A stretch of DNA of 64,000 nt from Bacteroidales bacterium (GCA_013138975.1 WTBR01000104.1:39603-103602); one strand, 5' to 3'; shown: positions 35,532-45,938, numbered from the stretch's first letter. Numbers and translations: made by a program. The notes: generated by a model from the sequence alone, not told the origin.

Positions 35532-37058
35532 TTATCCTAAAATCATTCCAATTATTGTAGCCGATAATAAGGATGCTATTGTTCCTCCAACCACAGCTCT
35601 AAATCCTTGTTTTGAAAGAAACCCTCTTTTATTTGGTGCTAGTCCTCCGATTCCACCTATCTGAATTCCAATTGACGCAAAGTTTGCAAATCCACAAAGC
35701 ATATATGTTGCCATAATAATCGATTTATATTCTGTAAAGCTTCCATATGTAGCATTCCCAGTTGATTTTAATGCTGCCAAACTTGTATACCCTACAAACT
35801 CGCTAGCAATTAATTTTTCGCCGAGCAAGCGGCCAAGAAGTGTCATATCCTCTTTACATACACCTATTACCCACATTAATGGAGCAAATAAGTATCCCAA
35901 AATAAATTCAATTGAAAGTTTATCAAATTGTCCACTAGTTGCATTTGCAATTAATTCATTTACCTGAATCCAAGATCCTACTTTTGTAAAAAGGAAATTG
36001 ATCATTGCAATAAATGCAAAGAATACTAAGAGCATTGCACCAACATTAGCTGCTAACTTTAAGCCTTCAATTGTTCCATTAGAAAGTGCATCTAAAAAAT
36101 TAGATCCAATATTTTCCATTTTAACATCTGCATGTTCTTGTATTTTTTCAGTTTGCGGCATTAATATCTTTGAAATCACAATTGCTCCGGGTGCAGCCAT
36201 TACAGAGGCTGTTAATAAATGCTTTGCGAATAATACTCTTTGCACTGGATCATCACCCCCTAAAAAACCTATGTAAGCTGCGAGTACTCCTCCCGCAACA
36301 GTTGCCATCCCTCCTATCATTACAAGCAACATTTCAGAATCATTCATCTTATCCAAATAAGCCTTAATCATTAAAGGAGATTCCGTTTGTCCTAAGAAAA
36401 TATTCCCCGCAACTGACAAACTTTCTGCCCCTGAGAGTTTCATAGCTTTCATCATTACCCAAGCTAATCCTTTAACTACTACCTGTATAATACCCCAATA
36501 AAACAAAACACTGGTTAAGGCTGAAAAGAATATTATCGTAGGTAAAATCTGAAAAGCGAATATCATCCCAACTGAACTCATATCCATTAAAGATCCAAAA
36601 AGAAATTCACTTCCAATTTTTGTGAAATCAAGAACTTTAACAAACATTTTACCTACAAACTCAAAAAAGTATGCTACGAATGGTATATATAAAATACATA
36701 TTGCAAGTAATAATTGAATTGCAAGTCCTTTACCAATTACCACCCAATCAACTTTTTTCCTGTTTGCGCTAAACAACCATGCTATCATAACTAAAACGAA
36801 CATTCCAAAAAGCCCGCGAATAATTGTCAATAAACTAAATCCTGTTTTCTTCTTCGCACCTAATAAAATTACTGAATTAGCTGAATCTGTTGAATCATCC
36901 TGAATAGTTTCAACTATTTTATCTTCAGAAACAGTGTCAACCTGAATTATATTAGAATCCTGAGGTTCAAGGTTTTCTTGTGCTTTTACCGTGGTTTTTG
37001 AAATGATTAATCCTGCAATTACTATTACAAGAGTAAATAGAATTAGTAATTTCTTCAT
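35532..37058 (-). CDS. NupC/CNT-family concentrative nucleoside transporter
   Basis: A 508-residue permease with about ten helices. The family core GQTESPLMIKAYLDKMNDSEMLLVMIGGMATVAGG and the C-terminal MLCGFANFASIGIQIGGIGGL are clear. Before the core is an N-terminal extension of about 75 residues with its own hydrophobic segment and an acidic linker (DTVSEDKIVETIQDD), longer than in E. coli NupC. It imports nucleosides with Na+ or H+. First of a nupC-cyclophilin pair downstream of the nuclease gene. Confidence 0.9.
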   Translation of the reverse strand: MKKLLILFTLVIVIAGLIISKTTVKAQENLEPQDSNIIQVDTVSEDKIVETIQDDSTDSANSVILLGAKKKTGFSLLTIIRGLFGMFVLVMIAWLFSANRKKVDWVVIGKGLAIQLLLAICILYIPFVAYFFEFVGKMFVKVLDFTKIGSEFLFGSLMDMSSVGMIFAFQILPTIIFFSALTSVLFYWGIIQVVVKGLAWVMMKAMKLSGAESLSVAGNIFLGQTESPLMIKAYLDKMNDSEMLLVMIGGMATVAGGVLAAYIGFLGGDDPVQRVLFAKHLLTASVMAAPGAIVISKILMPQTEKIQEHADVKMENIGSNFLDALSNGTIEGLKLAANVGAMLLVFFAFIAMINFLFTKVGSWIQVNELIANATSGQFDKLSIEFILGYLFAPLMWVIGVCKEDMTLLGRLLGEKLIASEFVGYTSLAALKSTGNATYGSFTEYKSIIMATYMLCGFANFASIGIQIGGIGGLAPNKRGFLSKQGFRAVVGGTIASLLSATIIGMILG

Positions 37059-37080
37059 ATTTTTGGGTCTGGTAGTATAC

Positions 37081-37695
37081 TTATTGTGATTTCCTTAAGT
37101 TAATTTCACTCTGAATAATAGATGCTTTTTCGTATTCTTCATTTTTGATTGCTTCGGAAAGAAGTTCCTCCAATGATTCAATATCTAATTTTTTGAATTT
37201 GCCATAATCTGCTGAAGATGTGATTTTTTCATTTTCTACATCTTTTGATTCAGGCTTAGCAAATTTATTATCTTCCTTTTGTTGAATATCAATTACAATC
37301 CCCGATTTTTCTAATATTTCTTCTGTAGTATACATTGGACATTTAAACCTAAGTGCAAGTGCTATTGCATCAGAAGTTCTAGCATCAATTGTAATATCCT
37401 TGCCTCCATTATTGCAAATTAATTTCGAGAAAAAGACACCTTCTTCTAATTTATAGATATTCACTTCAACTAAATTAACTCCAAAAGACATAGCAAAATT
37501 AAGAAATAAATCATGTGTAAGAGGTCTTGGAGGTTTTAATCCCTCCAACTGAATAGCTATTGCCTGAGCTTCGAATCCCCCTATAATAATTGGTATTCGA
37601 CGTTCTCCAATTTCTTCGGTTAATACTAAAGCATAAGCTCCTGTTTGAGTCTGGCTATACGAAATCCCTAATACATTTAACTTTATTCTACTCAT
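37081..37695 (-). CDS. Bifunctional nuclease family protein (DUF151) with C-terminal UVR motif
   Basis: A 204-residue protein: DUF151 domain (residues 1-130; RRIPIIIGGFEAQAIAI, LTHDLF, ARTSDAIALALRFKCPMY) and a C-terminal UVR motif (LEELLSEAIKNEEYEKASIIQSEI). The family has RNase/DNase activity in some members. It lies 22 bases upstream of nupC on the same strand. The UVR tail resembles that of the protein at 4076-4579. Confidence 0.88.
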   Translation of the reverse strand: MSRIKLNVLGISYSQTQTGAYALVLTEEIGERRIPIIIGGFEAQAIAIQLEGLKPPRPLTHDLFLNFAMSFGVNLVEVNIYKLEEGVFFSKLICNNGGKDITIDARTSDAIALALRFKCPMYTTEEILEKSGIVIDIQQKEDNKFAKPESKDVENEKITSSADYGKFKKLDIESLEELLSEAIKNEEYEKASIIQSEINLRKSQ

Positions 37696-38013
37696 ATATT
37701 TTCCCTTGCTTTGCTTGAATATTAAAACTATACTACAAGTAAAATTAGTATTTTGTTTTCTTGTAAATTTGTAGTTAATATTAGCAAGTTTAAGAATTTA
37801 TTTATTCAAAAAAAAGACCCTCTTTGTTATTTAAGTAATAAATGTTTAGAAACATCAATAAGATAAACACTTACAATATGAATGTAATTAATTAGTGACT
37901 ATAATAAATCGAAATAAATATTCTTATAATTTTTTTAGATTTTCCAACTAGCTTTGTATATAATATTGTATATATTTATCTTAGCATTCCATAAAATCAG
38001 ATTTAAATAAAAT
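37696..38013. other. Intergenic region between divergent genes, no gene seen
   Basis: About 320 AT-rich bases between the nuclease gene and gmhA. I see no frame with protein character and no strong hairpin. Confidence 0.5.
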
Positions 38014-38580
38014 ATGAATAATATTAAAAAAGATTTCCTTGAAGCACAAAATATTTTAGGAGATTTCATTTCAAACGAAAAGAATTTCGAGAATATAAAA
38101 TATGCAGGAGATATAATTGTTAAATCGATTCTATCCGGTAAAAAAGTAATTTCATGTGGCAATGGTGGTTCTATGTCTGATGCAATGCATTTTGCCGAAG
38201 AACTTACCGGACGTTTTAGAGATAACCGTCAAGCCATTGCTGCTATTTCAATTTCTGACCCAACACATATATCATGTACTGCAAATGATTTTGGCTATGA
38301 CTATATTTTCTCCAGATACGTAGAAGCTGTCGGTCAGGAAGGAGATACGCTTTTTGCCATAAGTACCAGTGGAAATTCGAAAAATGTATTAGAGGCATGC
38401 CGAATTGCACGTGAAAAAGGAATTAAGATAATTGCTTTAACGGGTAAAGATGGTGGTAAACTTGCCAATAATTGCGATATTGAAATTCGCGCTCCGAAAT
38501 CAGATTATGCTGATAGGGCTCAAGAAATTCACATTAAAATAATACATTCTTTAATTCATTATATAGAAGATAATCTATAG
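38014..38580 (+). CDS. gmhA: Sedoheptulose 7-phosphate isomerase
   Basis: A 188-residue SIS-domain enzyme with KKVISCGNGGSMSDAMHFAEELTGRF, ISTSGNSKNVL and the C-terminal EIHIKIIHSLIHYIE helix that carries catalytic His. It converts sedoheptulose 7-phosphate to glycero-manno-heptose 7-phosphate, the first step to ADP-heptose for lipopolysaccharide. It lies 14 bases upstream of comM/yifB. Confidence 0.93.
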   Translation: MNNIKKDFLEAQNILGDFISNEKNFENIKYAGDIIVKSILSGKKVISCGNGGSMSDAMHFAEELTGRFRDNRQAIAAISISDPTHISCTANDFGYDYIFSRYVEAVGQEGDTLFAISTSGNSKNVLEACRIAREKGIKIIALTGKDGGKLANNCDIEIRAPKSDYADRAQEIHIKIIHSLIHYIEDNL

Positions 38581-38594
38581 TAAACATCCCCAAT

Positions 38595-40133
38595 ATGCTA
38601 GTTAAAACGTTCGGAAGTGCAGTACAAGGAATTACTGCAACAACCATTACTATTGAAGTAAGTGTTTCGCAAGGAATAAACTTTTATTTGGTTGGGCTTC
38701 CCGACAGTGCAGTAAAAGAAAGTCAACAGCGAATAGATTCTGCATTGCGCACCAATGGATATAAAGTTCCAGGTAAAAAAATTGTAATTAATATGGCTCC
38801 TGCCGATATCCGAAAAGAAGGATCGGCTTACGATTTACCTCTTGCAATTGGTATTCTGGGTGCCTCCGAACAAATAAAATCAGAAGAAATTGGAAAGTAC
38901 ATTATTATGGGTGAATTATCGCTCGATGGTGGCTTGCAAAAAATTAAAGGTGTATTACCCATAGCTATCCAAGCAAAAAAAGAGGGATTTAAAGGATTTA
39001 TTCTGCCCAAAGAAAATGCGCGCGAAGCAGCCGTTGTTGACGATGTAGATGTTTATGGTGTAGAAAATATAAAAGAAGTAATAGACTTTTTTAATGATGA
39101 TATAAAACTTGAAAAAACTATAATTGATACCCGGGATGAATTCTTTACTAATTTAGATAATTACGAACAAGATTTCTCGGATGTACGGGGTCAGGAAAAT
39201 GTTAAGCGTGCATTGGAGATTGCAGCTGCCGGCGGACATAATATTATTATGATTGGGCCTCCGGGAGCAGGGAAAACCATGTTGGCCAAACGAATACCAA
39301 CTATTATTCCACCCTTAACTTTACACGAAGCTTTAGAAACTACTAAAATACATTCAGTTGCCGGAAAAATTGATGGCGAAACATCTTTAATGACTCGTCG
39401 CCCATACAGAAATCCTCATCACACGATTTCTGATGTCGCATTAGTTGGTGGTGGGAGTTTTCCTCAACCCGGCGAAATTTCATTGGCGCATAATGGTGTT
39501 TTATTTTTAGATGAATTACCAGAATTCCAACGATCGGTGCTAGAGGTAATGCGTCAACCACTTGAAGATAGAGTAATTACTATTAGTCGTGCTAAATTTA
39601 CGGTTGAATATCCAGCAAGTTTTATGCTTATTTCTTCAATGAACCCATGCCCTTGTGGTTATTATAATCATCCTGAAAAGGATTGCGTTTGTGCTCCTGG
39701 AAATATCGAAAGGTATTTAAATAAAATTTCAGGCCCTTTATTAGATCGCATTGATATTCATTGTGAAGTTGTTCCTGTTTCTTACGACGAACTTGCTGAT
39801 ATTAAACCTGCCGAAAGCAGTGAAAATATTCGTAACAGAGTAATTGCAGCTCGCGAAAAACAAACTGCACGATTTAATGGTAAAAATCAAATATATAGTA
39901 ATGCACAAATGTCATCGAAACAAATTCGTGAGCATTGTGAGATTGATTCTTCAGGAAAAACATTGCTTAAAAAAGCAATGGAAAAACTTGGTTTATCTGC
40001 CAGAGCTTACGACCGTATTTTAAAAGTTTCACGTACCATTGCTGATTTGGAAGGAAAAGAAAATATTCAAGCCTACCATTTAGCTGAAGCTATTCAATAC
40101 AGAAGTTTGGACAGAAGTGGTTGGGGGAAATAA
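38595..40133 (+). CDS. comM: YifB/ComM family Mg-chelatase-like AAA+ ATPase
   Basis: A 512-residue protein: N-terminal Lon-like ChlI domain (GLPDSAVKESQQRIDSAL, RKEGSAYDLPLAIG), a Mg-chelatase AAA+ domain with Walker A (GPPGAGKTMLAKR) and Walker B (VLFLDELPEF), a Cys cluster (NPCPCGYYNHPEKDCVC) and a C-terminal domain (LSARAYDRILKVSRTIADLEG). Homologues act as branch-migration helicases in natural transformation. Length is typical. Confidence 0.93.
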   Translation: MLVKTFGSAVQGITATTITIEVSVSQGINFYLVGLPDSAVKESQQRIDSALRTNGYKVPGKKIVINMAPADIRKEGSAYDLPLAIGILGASEQIKSEEIGKYIIMGELSLDGGLQKIKGVLPIAIQAKKEGFKGFILPKENAREAAVVDDVDVYGVENIKEVIDFFNDDIKLEKTIIDTRDEFFTNLDNYEQDFSDVRGQENVKRALEIAAAGGHNIIMIGPPGAGKTMLAKRIPTIIPPLTLHEALETTKIHSVAGKIDGETSLMTRRPYRNPHHTISDVALVGGGSFPQPGEISLAHNGVLFLDELPEFQRSVLEVMRQPLEDRVITISRAKFTVEYPASFMLISSMNPCPCGYYNHPEKDCVCAPGNIERYLNKISGPLLDRIDIHCEVVPVSYDELADIKPAESSENIRNRVIAAREKQTARFNGKNQIYSNAQMSSKQIREHCEIDSSGKTLLKKAMEKLGLSARAYDRILKVSRTIADLEGKENIQAYHLAEAIQYRSLDRSGWGK

Positions 40134-40180
40134 AATATAAAGCTTCAAGTGTATTTAGTTTAATTTTAAATCTATTTTTT

Positions 40181-40600
40181 ATGAAATACATGGCCACAAA
40201 ACACCGTATTTTCAGGCATATCCTTCCTGCTCCATTCCTTTTTCTTGCAGTAATTCCAATTGCAATATTGGACTTATATATTGAAATTTATCATCGTTTT
40301 TGTTTCCCTTTTTATAGAATCCCTTACGTAAAAAGAAAAAACTATATTAAAATTGATCGACATAAATTAACTTACCTAAATATTGAACAAAAAGCTAATT
40401 GTATTTATTGTGGTTATGTAAATGGAGTAGTTAAATATTGGTCAAAAATTATAGGAGAAACCGAAAACTATTTTTGCTCGATAAAACATCAAGAAAGTGA
40501 CAATTTTATGGAGCCGGAGCATCATAAGGGTTTTTTAGAATATTCTGATGAAAAAGAATTTGACCAAAAATACAATTCTAAAAAAGAACCTTTCTTGTAA
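40181..40600 (+). CDS. Membrane-associated hypothetical protein with a single CxxC
   Basis: A 139-residue protein from ATG 40181: a hydrophobic N-terminal region with a conserved-looking HRIFRHILPAPFLFLAVIPIAILDLYIEIYHRFCFPFY, then a soluble part with CIYCGYVNG, a possible metal site, and a KEPFL end. A longer frame from 40121 would overlap comM and is rejected. The family occurs in Bacteroidota but its function is unknown. Confidence 0.7.
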   Translation: MKYMATKHRIFRHILPAPFLFLAVIPIAILDLYIEIYHRFCFPFYRIPYVKRKNYIKIDRHKLTYLNIEQKANCIYCGYVNGVVKYWSKIIGETENYFCSIKHQESDNFMEPEHHKGFLEYSDEKEFDQKYNSKKEPFL

Positions 40601-40667
40601 AATAAAAAGATCATTGGTAAAAACAATTCCTCTACATAGTGGTTTAAATATAAACTGACAAAAATAC

Positions 40668-41080
40668 ATGAATAAATCAGAAAAAATCCTACTTAAACTC
40701 GGAGCTATTCAAACATTAATAATGGCATGTTACCATTTTTTTATTCCTTTTCAGTTTGATTGGGGGAATTATCTTCTTGAAACAAGTCCAACTATTAACT
40801 GGCTCTGTATTCAATTCACAACTATTTTAGTTTTAATTTACTTGTCATAGGAACATTTCTAATGTTTTTTTTAATTAAAAAAATAGAAAGTATTCAAACA
40901 ATAAAAACGCTATCATTTATAATATTTCTATTTTGGATATTTAGTGTTATTTATCAATTAGCTAATCCGATGCCATTACCTGCCAGATTAAGTTGGCTGG
41001 GAATTATTTTACCCGGAGTAGCTTTTTTAAATGCTGTTATTTTTGGCATACCTCTGAGAAGTTTGCTCATGAAAAAATAA
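40668..41080 (+). pseudogene. Four-helix membrane protein gene split by a frameshift
   Basis: Two short frames continue one another: the first (to a TAG at 40848-40850) covers two helices, the second (first Met at 40862) two more and reads upstream without a stop as LLVIGTFLMFF. Adding one base near 40836-40841 would join them into a protein of about 135 residues (LIYLVIGTFL). This looks like a single-base deletion, either a real pseudogene or a sequence error. It lies 5 bases before the lipoprotein gene. Confidence 0.7.
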
Positions 41081-41084
41081 AATT

Positions 41085-41543
41085 ATGAAAAAAAATGTTT
41101 TAACAATTCTATTAGGAGCTGCAATGGCACTAATCGCATTTCAAGCATGCGAAGACGATGGGAATGAAACCAAAATAAGTTCTTACAATTCTGACGAAAG
41201 CCATAAAGCAGGACAAGATTGCATGATTTGCCATGTTTCCGGTGGCGATGGTGAAGGCTGGTTTACAATTGCAGGTACGATTTACGAAAGTGGGCTAACA
41301 TCTGTTCTTCCAAATGCAACGGTTAAATTGTTTACAGAAGCTAATGGTGCGGGAGATTTAGTAGCAAGAGTAGAAGTTGATGAAAAAGGCAACTTTTACA
41401 CAACTAAAGTGATTGATTTTGGTACCGGTCTTTATACTTTAGTAGAAGGAAACACTACTACAAAAAATATGCACTCTAGCATTACATCCGGGAAATGTAA
41501 TAGCTGCCATGGTGTAAGTGCGGATCGTATTTGGACTGAATAA
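41085..41543 (+). CDS. Diheme-type c cytochrome lipoprotein with two CxxCH motifs
   Basis: A 152-residue exported lipoprotein (ALIAFQACEDD, Cys about residue 22). It has CMICH at about residue 48 and CNSCH near the C-terminus, both heme-c attachment motifs. Between them is a small beta-sandwich-like segment (FTIAGTIYESGLTSVLPNATVKLFTEANG, a carboxypeptidase-regulatory type). No axial-ligand pattern beyond the motifs is clear. Its first 106 bases (from 41097) occur again at 46064-46169. Confidence 0.78.
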   Translation: MKKNVLTILLGAAMALIAFQACEDDGNETKISSYNSDESHKAGQDCMICHVSGGDGEGWFTIAGTIYESGLTSVLPNATVKLFTEANGAGDLVARVEVDEKGNFYTTKVIDFGTGLYTLVEGNTTTKNMHSSITSGKCNSCHGVSADRIWTE

Positions 41544-41807
41544 TTGACACGGAAAATTCTTTTTCGCTAGCGGAAAAATACCATGACAAATAGCGCACAG
41601 CCAAGAAAGACGCTATGCTTAACATGAATCTCTAAGCAAAAAAATGTACTTAATAAGCTTAAGCAAATTCTAAAAGCAGTATTTTGCTATGTTATGTAGA
41701 CGGGAACAATATTTTTCTTTACGCATTTTTATGAGCGCCACTGCTGCATTGCGTTTCGGATTTCCGCTATGTTTCATTGTCCTATATTGATTTTCTATAG
41801 TATTTTA
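41544..41807. other. Intergenic region with palindrome and repeated flank
   Basis: Contains the palindrome TTTTTCGCTAGCGGAAAAA (41560-41578) and, at 41758-41782, a copy of the 24-base flank seen beside the DUF2971 gene (21188-21211). No gene seen. Confidence 0.5.
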
Positions 41808-44800
41808 TCATTGTTTTATAAACTTTTTATGTATTAAATTATCATGGAAATTCAATCTTAAAATATACATTCCTATATTTAAATTAGAAATATCAATTTC
41901 TGTATTTGAATTAATATTTTCTTCTGTTTTTATTAGTTTCCCATCTATCGTTAAAATGGATACAAATATATCTTCTGTAAATATTTCAGATTTAATATAT
42001 AGTTTATTATTTGCAGGATTTGGGTAAATAAAAATACTTTCCATTTTTAAATTAAATATTGATGTTCCTTCTTCAGTACTTACAATATTAGATTTAGTTG
42101 ATTCATAGTAACTTATTGCAGACTTTAAATTATCAACATTACAAGGATTAGGATTAACAATCTCAATTTGATAATAGTTCTTGCCACCAGCATGGTCTAT
42201 ATCTGTATAAGTAAATGTATTACTTGCTTGTTCTGCTATCATAACTAAATCTCTATTATTAGTTCCTCTATAAATATTGAATGTAGAGTATTCAAATCCT
42301 TCATAAGCATCCCATATTAAATTTCTTTCTCCATTAAGGCCTAAGCTTATTGTTAAGTGTAATGTTTTATGATATTCACTTAAAGTCGTTTCAAGCCCGC
42401 ATGAATCTAATATTGAAATCTTATATCTACTAGAATTTTGAGCAGAATTTGATTCCTTATCTTCATATAATGATAAATCTTTAGCTGATTGTGACCCTAT
42501 TTTTGCATAGCTATTAGCTTCCGAAGTTTCTTTATATATAAAAATAGAATCATATACTAAATCATTCATCTGATTCCAAATAATCACATTATGATTTAAA
42601 CTATAAACACTAAGCATACAAATCCCGGGATTTAATACTTCTCCTTGTAAAACTGTAACCGATTCTGTATTTGTACAAGCTTTTATTGTATCAGTAACTG
42701 TTAAAATATATGTCCCTGGTTGATTTACTATTGGGTTTGCTATAGTATCAAGCCCAATAATATTTGCTGGTGAATTATACGTCCAATTATAACTTACATT
42801 CTCTGCATTTGCATGGAGCATTACAGTTGTATTAGTACATGTTAAATCATCAGGAATATCTATACTTAATTCAGGTAAATTATTAGTTACAGTAACTTCG
42901 TCCGATATGCTGTAAATTCCATTTAATATTGTCCACCTCAAAATATTTTCACCTTTAGCTAATCCTGTAACTTCAGTTGCAGGATCTCCATTATCAGCAA
43001 AAATAGCAGATCCAAGTACTACAGACCACTCTCCATACCCGGAGATAGGCTCATTTCCATCCAAAAAAGTTACATCTGAACATAATGTCTGATCTACCCC
43101 AGCATGTGATAGTTGTAAATCTGTTTTTGTAATAATTACTTCATCAGTAGAAAAACAACTATTTTTAGTAACAGTCCATCTAAAGATATTCTCTCCCAGA
43201 CCTAATGATGAAACTGATGCATTATTTAGTAAAAGATTATCGATAATACACGAACCACTTAATAAGCTCCAGGCTCCAATTCCTACTATTGGTATATTTC
43301 CTTGTAATGTAATAAAATCGATTGTTACGGTAGTATCTTTTCCGGCATTTGCTTCTGTCGGTAAGTCGTTTGTAATTTTAACTGCATCACTACTTATACA
43401 ATTATTATTACTAATATTCCAAGCTAACACATTCATTCCTTGAGCTAATCCACTTACCTTTGTATTACACAAGTTATAGTTTTCGAAATAAGCTGCACCG
43501 GCAATAACAGTCCAAAAACCTTCACCAACAATAGGATTATTACCTTCTAGATTAGTATTATCAGCGCATAGTACCATATCAACACCTGCGTTAACATTAA
43601 TCTGATTATTAACCACTGTAACTTGATCTGAAATGCTGCAAATTCCATTTGATATTGTCCACTTTAATATATTTTCTCCTTGACTTAATCCGCTAAGCTT
43701 AGTATTAAATAGATTATCGTTTTCAAAGGTAACTGCACCGAGAATAACAGTCCAAGCACCTTCACCAATAATAGGATTGTTTGCATCTAAAATAGTTGAG
43801 TCAGTACAAATAGATAAATCAATCCCTGCATTCGCTTGAGTTGGTCTTTGATTATCAACTATTATTGTATCATAATCTGTACATCCACCTTTTGTTACTG
43901 ACCATTTTAATATATTTGTACCAGGTGCAAATCCTGATGCAATTGGAGTTGGACTGTTTCTATCAGAAAAATTAGCTACTCCTGTAATAACCGACCAACT
44001 TCCTATTCCTCCGATTGGCACATCACTTCCTGCAAGAACAATAGATTCTTCACATACTACCTGATTATTTCCTGCATTACTATTAACAGGATTGTATGTA
44101 ATTAAAACTGTATCACTATGAGAACAACCATTTATACCAACCATAGTCCAAACAAACCTGTTATTACCTTCACCTATATTCGTTACAAATGCATTTGGAT
44201 CGTTAATATTAGAAATTGTAGCAGCACCATTAATAATTTTCCATGTACCAGTTCCTGTGACAGGAATATTAGCATCAAAAACTGTAGTATCAATACATAA
44301 ATCTTGTTGATCACCTGCTGAAACATACGGCAATACAATATTTTCAGTAACAGTTACACTTCTTGCAGTAGAGCAATTATTTGTTGTATTTGTAATAGTT
44401 ACAGCATATGTTCCTGATTGATCGATAGTAGGGCTGGAGGAATTTGTTCCTGCAATAAAATTTCCATCAGGGGTAGTCCATGCTATTGTTTTTGTAGACA
44501 AAGCAGTTGCATCTGCAGATAATAAAACGGTTGGATTATTACAATCAATTGTTTCTGGGCTTGAATTAAAGATATCTATAACAGGAACTGAATTATCTTG
44601 TGTAATATCCACAAAATGATTTGCTGTACAACCTGTAGTTATATGCTCAGCAGTTACAGTATATCTACCTGCCTCATCTACAGTAGGCTGTGATGTCAAA
44701 CTGTTAAATAAAATATGTCCTCCTAAGGATGCTTGCCAAGTATAATTTGTTGCATTGAACGATCCTGATGCGTCTAAATCAATGCTTGCATTAGAACAAG

Positions 44801-45938
44801 TTATTTGTTGTGCTATAGCCGCAATATTAATTATAGGAGTAGTAAAATCTTCATTTACAGTTGTTGTATTTATTGTTTCACATCCGTTAGTAGTATCCGT
44901 TACTTTTACAGTATAATCGCCTGTTTTATTAACATAAGGTGTTGGTGTATTAGGATTTAGAATAGTCGCTCCAAATATTAAAGTTGTCCAAGAATATTGA
45001 ACAACAGGAGTGGCTGAAAAACTATTAAGTGTAACTATTGGTTGATTACATGTAATTTTTTCATCATCAATAGCTTGTATAAAAAGACTTGGGACAGTTG
45101 TATTTTCAGTAACAATAACATCATCAGTATTTTTGCACTCATTAGCAGAAGTTGCAGTAATTGTATATATTCCTGCCATATCTACAGTCGGATTAAAGGT
45201 CGTGCTATTGTTAATATTCCCTGGGCCAGTCCAAAGTACAGAAGAACCTACATCAACCGTTGCTAATAAATTAAGAAATTGGATAGCACAAGTAATTGTA
45301 TAAGGTTCATTAACAATACTAACATTTGGAATTGCGTTTACAGTAACAGTTTCGCTATTAACTGAATTCACACAACCATTAGCATCTGTATGTGTGTATG
45401 TAATAGTAGTAGAACCAACAACTGTTGTGGGATCAAATTTATTTCCAGTAACTCCTGCTCCGTAAAAGACATTGTTTGTAGGATTATTTCCCACAAGTGT
45501 AACAACAGTTCCATTCTCACAAAAGTTAAAATCTAAATCAGTATGGGGTTTACCATCAATTGTAAAACTAACAGCAGGTATAGGTAAAGCAGTTATTGTT
45601 TCAGTATTATATCCTGTATTAATTCCAATAGGAAGCCCTGAACCCAAATCATTACATGCTGTTAATTCATATGTTCCTGCTTGTGTAATTGAAATTGTAT
45701 AAGGATTTGAACCAACAAGCATATATGGACCCGCTCCATTAATTGTATAATAATATTCATATGTTGGGCCAACTGTTACTCCACCTTCAATAGTAAACTC
45801 TAAATAAGTAGGATTTCCTGGGCAAGCATTATAAACACCTGAAGGAACATCGATTAAACAATTTTGAGCATTTAAGGTAGTTAAATTTATAAATGAAATT
45901 ATAAATATCAACAATATGTTAATTATAATTTTTCTCAT
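41808..45938 (-). CDS. Giant secreted repeat protein with type IX secretion sorting domain
   Basis: A 1376-residue protein from ATG 45938 (MRKIIINILLIFIISF signal peptide, ending LNAQ). After an N-terminal region with several immunoglobulin/PKD-like units (CNQPIVTLNS, TCSNASIDLDASGS, each with paired Cys), residues 540-1020 hold six similar repeats. A fibronectin-like stretch with VYDSIFIYKE and STFNIYRGTN follows, and the last 75 residues are a type A T9SS sorting domain (IYPNPANNKLYI, IDGKLIKTEENI, GMYILRL). Likely a cell-surface adhesin or matrix protein. The C-terminal sorting domain is firm; function is inferred. Confidence 0.9.
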   Translation of the reverse strand: MRKIIINILLIFIISFINLTTLNAQNCLIDVPSGVYNACPGNPTYLEFTIEGGVTVGPTYEYYYTINGAGPYMLVGSNPYTISITQAGTYELTACNDLGSGLPIGINTGYNTETITALPIPAVSFTIDGKPHTDLDFNFCENGTVVTLVGNNPTNNVFYGAGVTGNKFDPTTVVGSTTITYTHTDANGCVNSVNSETVTVNAIPNVSIVNEPYTITCAIQFLNLLATVDVGSSVLWTGPGNINNSTTFNPTVDMAGIYTITATSANECKNTDDVIVTENTTVPSLFIQAIDDEKITCNQPIVTLNSFSATPVVQYSWTTLIFGATILNPNTPTPYVNKTGDYTVKVTDTTNGCETINTTTVNEDFTTPIINIAAIAQQITCSNASIDLDASGSFNATNYTWQASLGGHILFNSLTSQPTVDEAGRYTVTAEHITTGCTANHFVDITQDNSVPVIDIFNSSPETIDCNNPTVLLSADATALSTKTIAWTTPDGNFIAGTNSSSPTIDQSGTYAVTITNTTNNCSTARSVTVTENIVLPYVSAGDQQDLCIDTTVFDANIPVTGTGTWKIINGAATISNINDPNAFVTNIGEGNNRFVWTMVGINGCSHSDTVLITYNPVNSNAGNNQVVCEESIVLAGSDVPIGGIGSWSVITGVANFSDRNSPTPIASGFAPGTNILKWSVTKGGCTDYDTIIVDNQRPTQANAGIDLSICTDSTILDANNPIIGEGAWTVILGAVTFENDNLFNTKLSGLSQGENILKWTISNGICSISDQVTVVNNQINVNAGVDMVLCADNTNLEGNNPIVGEGFWTVIAGAAYFENYNLCNTKVSGLAQGMNVLAWNISNNNCISSDAVKITNDLPTEANAGKDTTVTIDFITLQGNIPIVGIGAWSLLSGSCIIDNLLLNNASVSSLGLGENIFRWTVTKNSCFSTDEVIITKTDLQLSHAGVDQTLCSDVTFLDGNEPISGYGEWSVVLGSAIFADNGDPATEVTGLAKGENILRWTILNGIYSISDEVTVTNNLPELSIDIPDDLTCTNTTVMLHANAENVSYNWTYNSPANIIGLDTIANPIVNQPGTYILTVTDTIKACTNTESVTVLQGEVLNPGICMLSVYSLNHNVIIWNQMNDLVYDSIFIYKETSEANSYAKIGSQSAKDLSLYEDKESNSAQNSSRYKISILDSCGLETTLSEYHKTLHLTISLGLNGERNLIWDAYEGFEYSTFNIYRGTNNRDLVMIAEQASNTFTYTDIDHAGGKNYYQIEIVNPNPCNVDNLKSAISYYESTKSNIVSTEEGTSIFNLKMESIFIYPNPANNKLYIKSEIFTEDIFVSILTIDGKLIKTEENINSNTEIDISNLNIGMYILRLNFHDNLIHKKFIKQ
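42890..44325 (-). repeat. Six protein repeats within the giant T9SS protein
   Basis: About 78 residues (234 bases) per unit, with consensus NAG-D--LC-D-T-LDGN-P-xGxGxW-V--G-A-F, then GLA-GENILRW-ISNGICS-SD-VTV-N. Units begin at DQQDLC, NNQVVC, IDLSIC, VDMVLC, KDTTVT and VDQTLC (the fifth has lost its Cys). The divergence between units shows an old duplication. Confidence 0.85.

Noticed and set aside
40134..40180. Earlier start of the 40181 protein overlapping comM
   Set aside because: It overlaps the comM stop and gives an N-terminus that does not resemble the rest; ATG 40181 follows an AT-rich leader.
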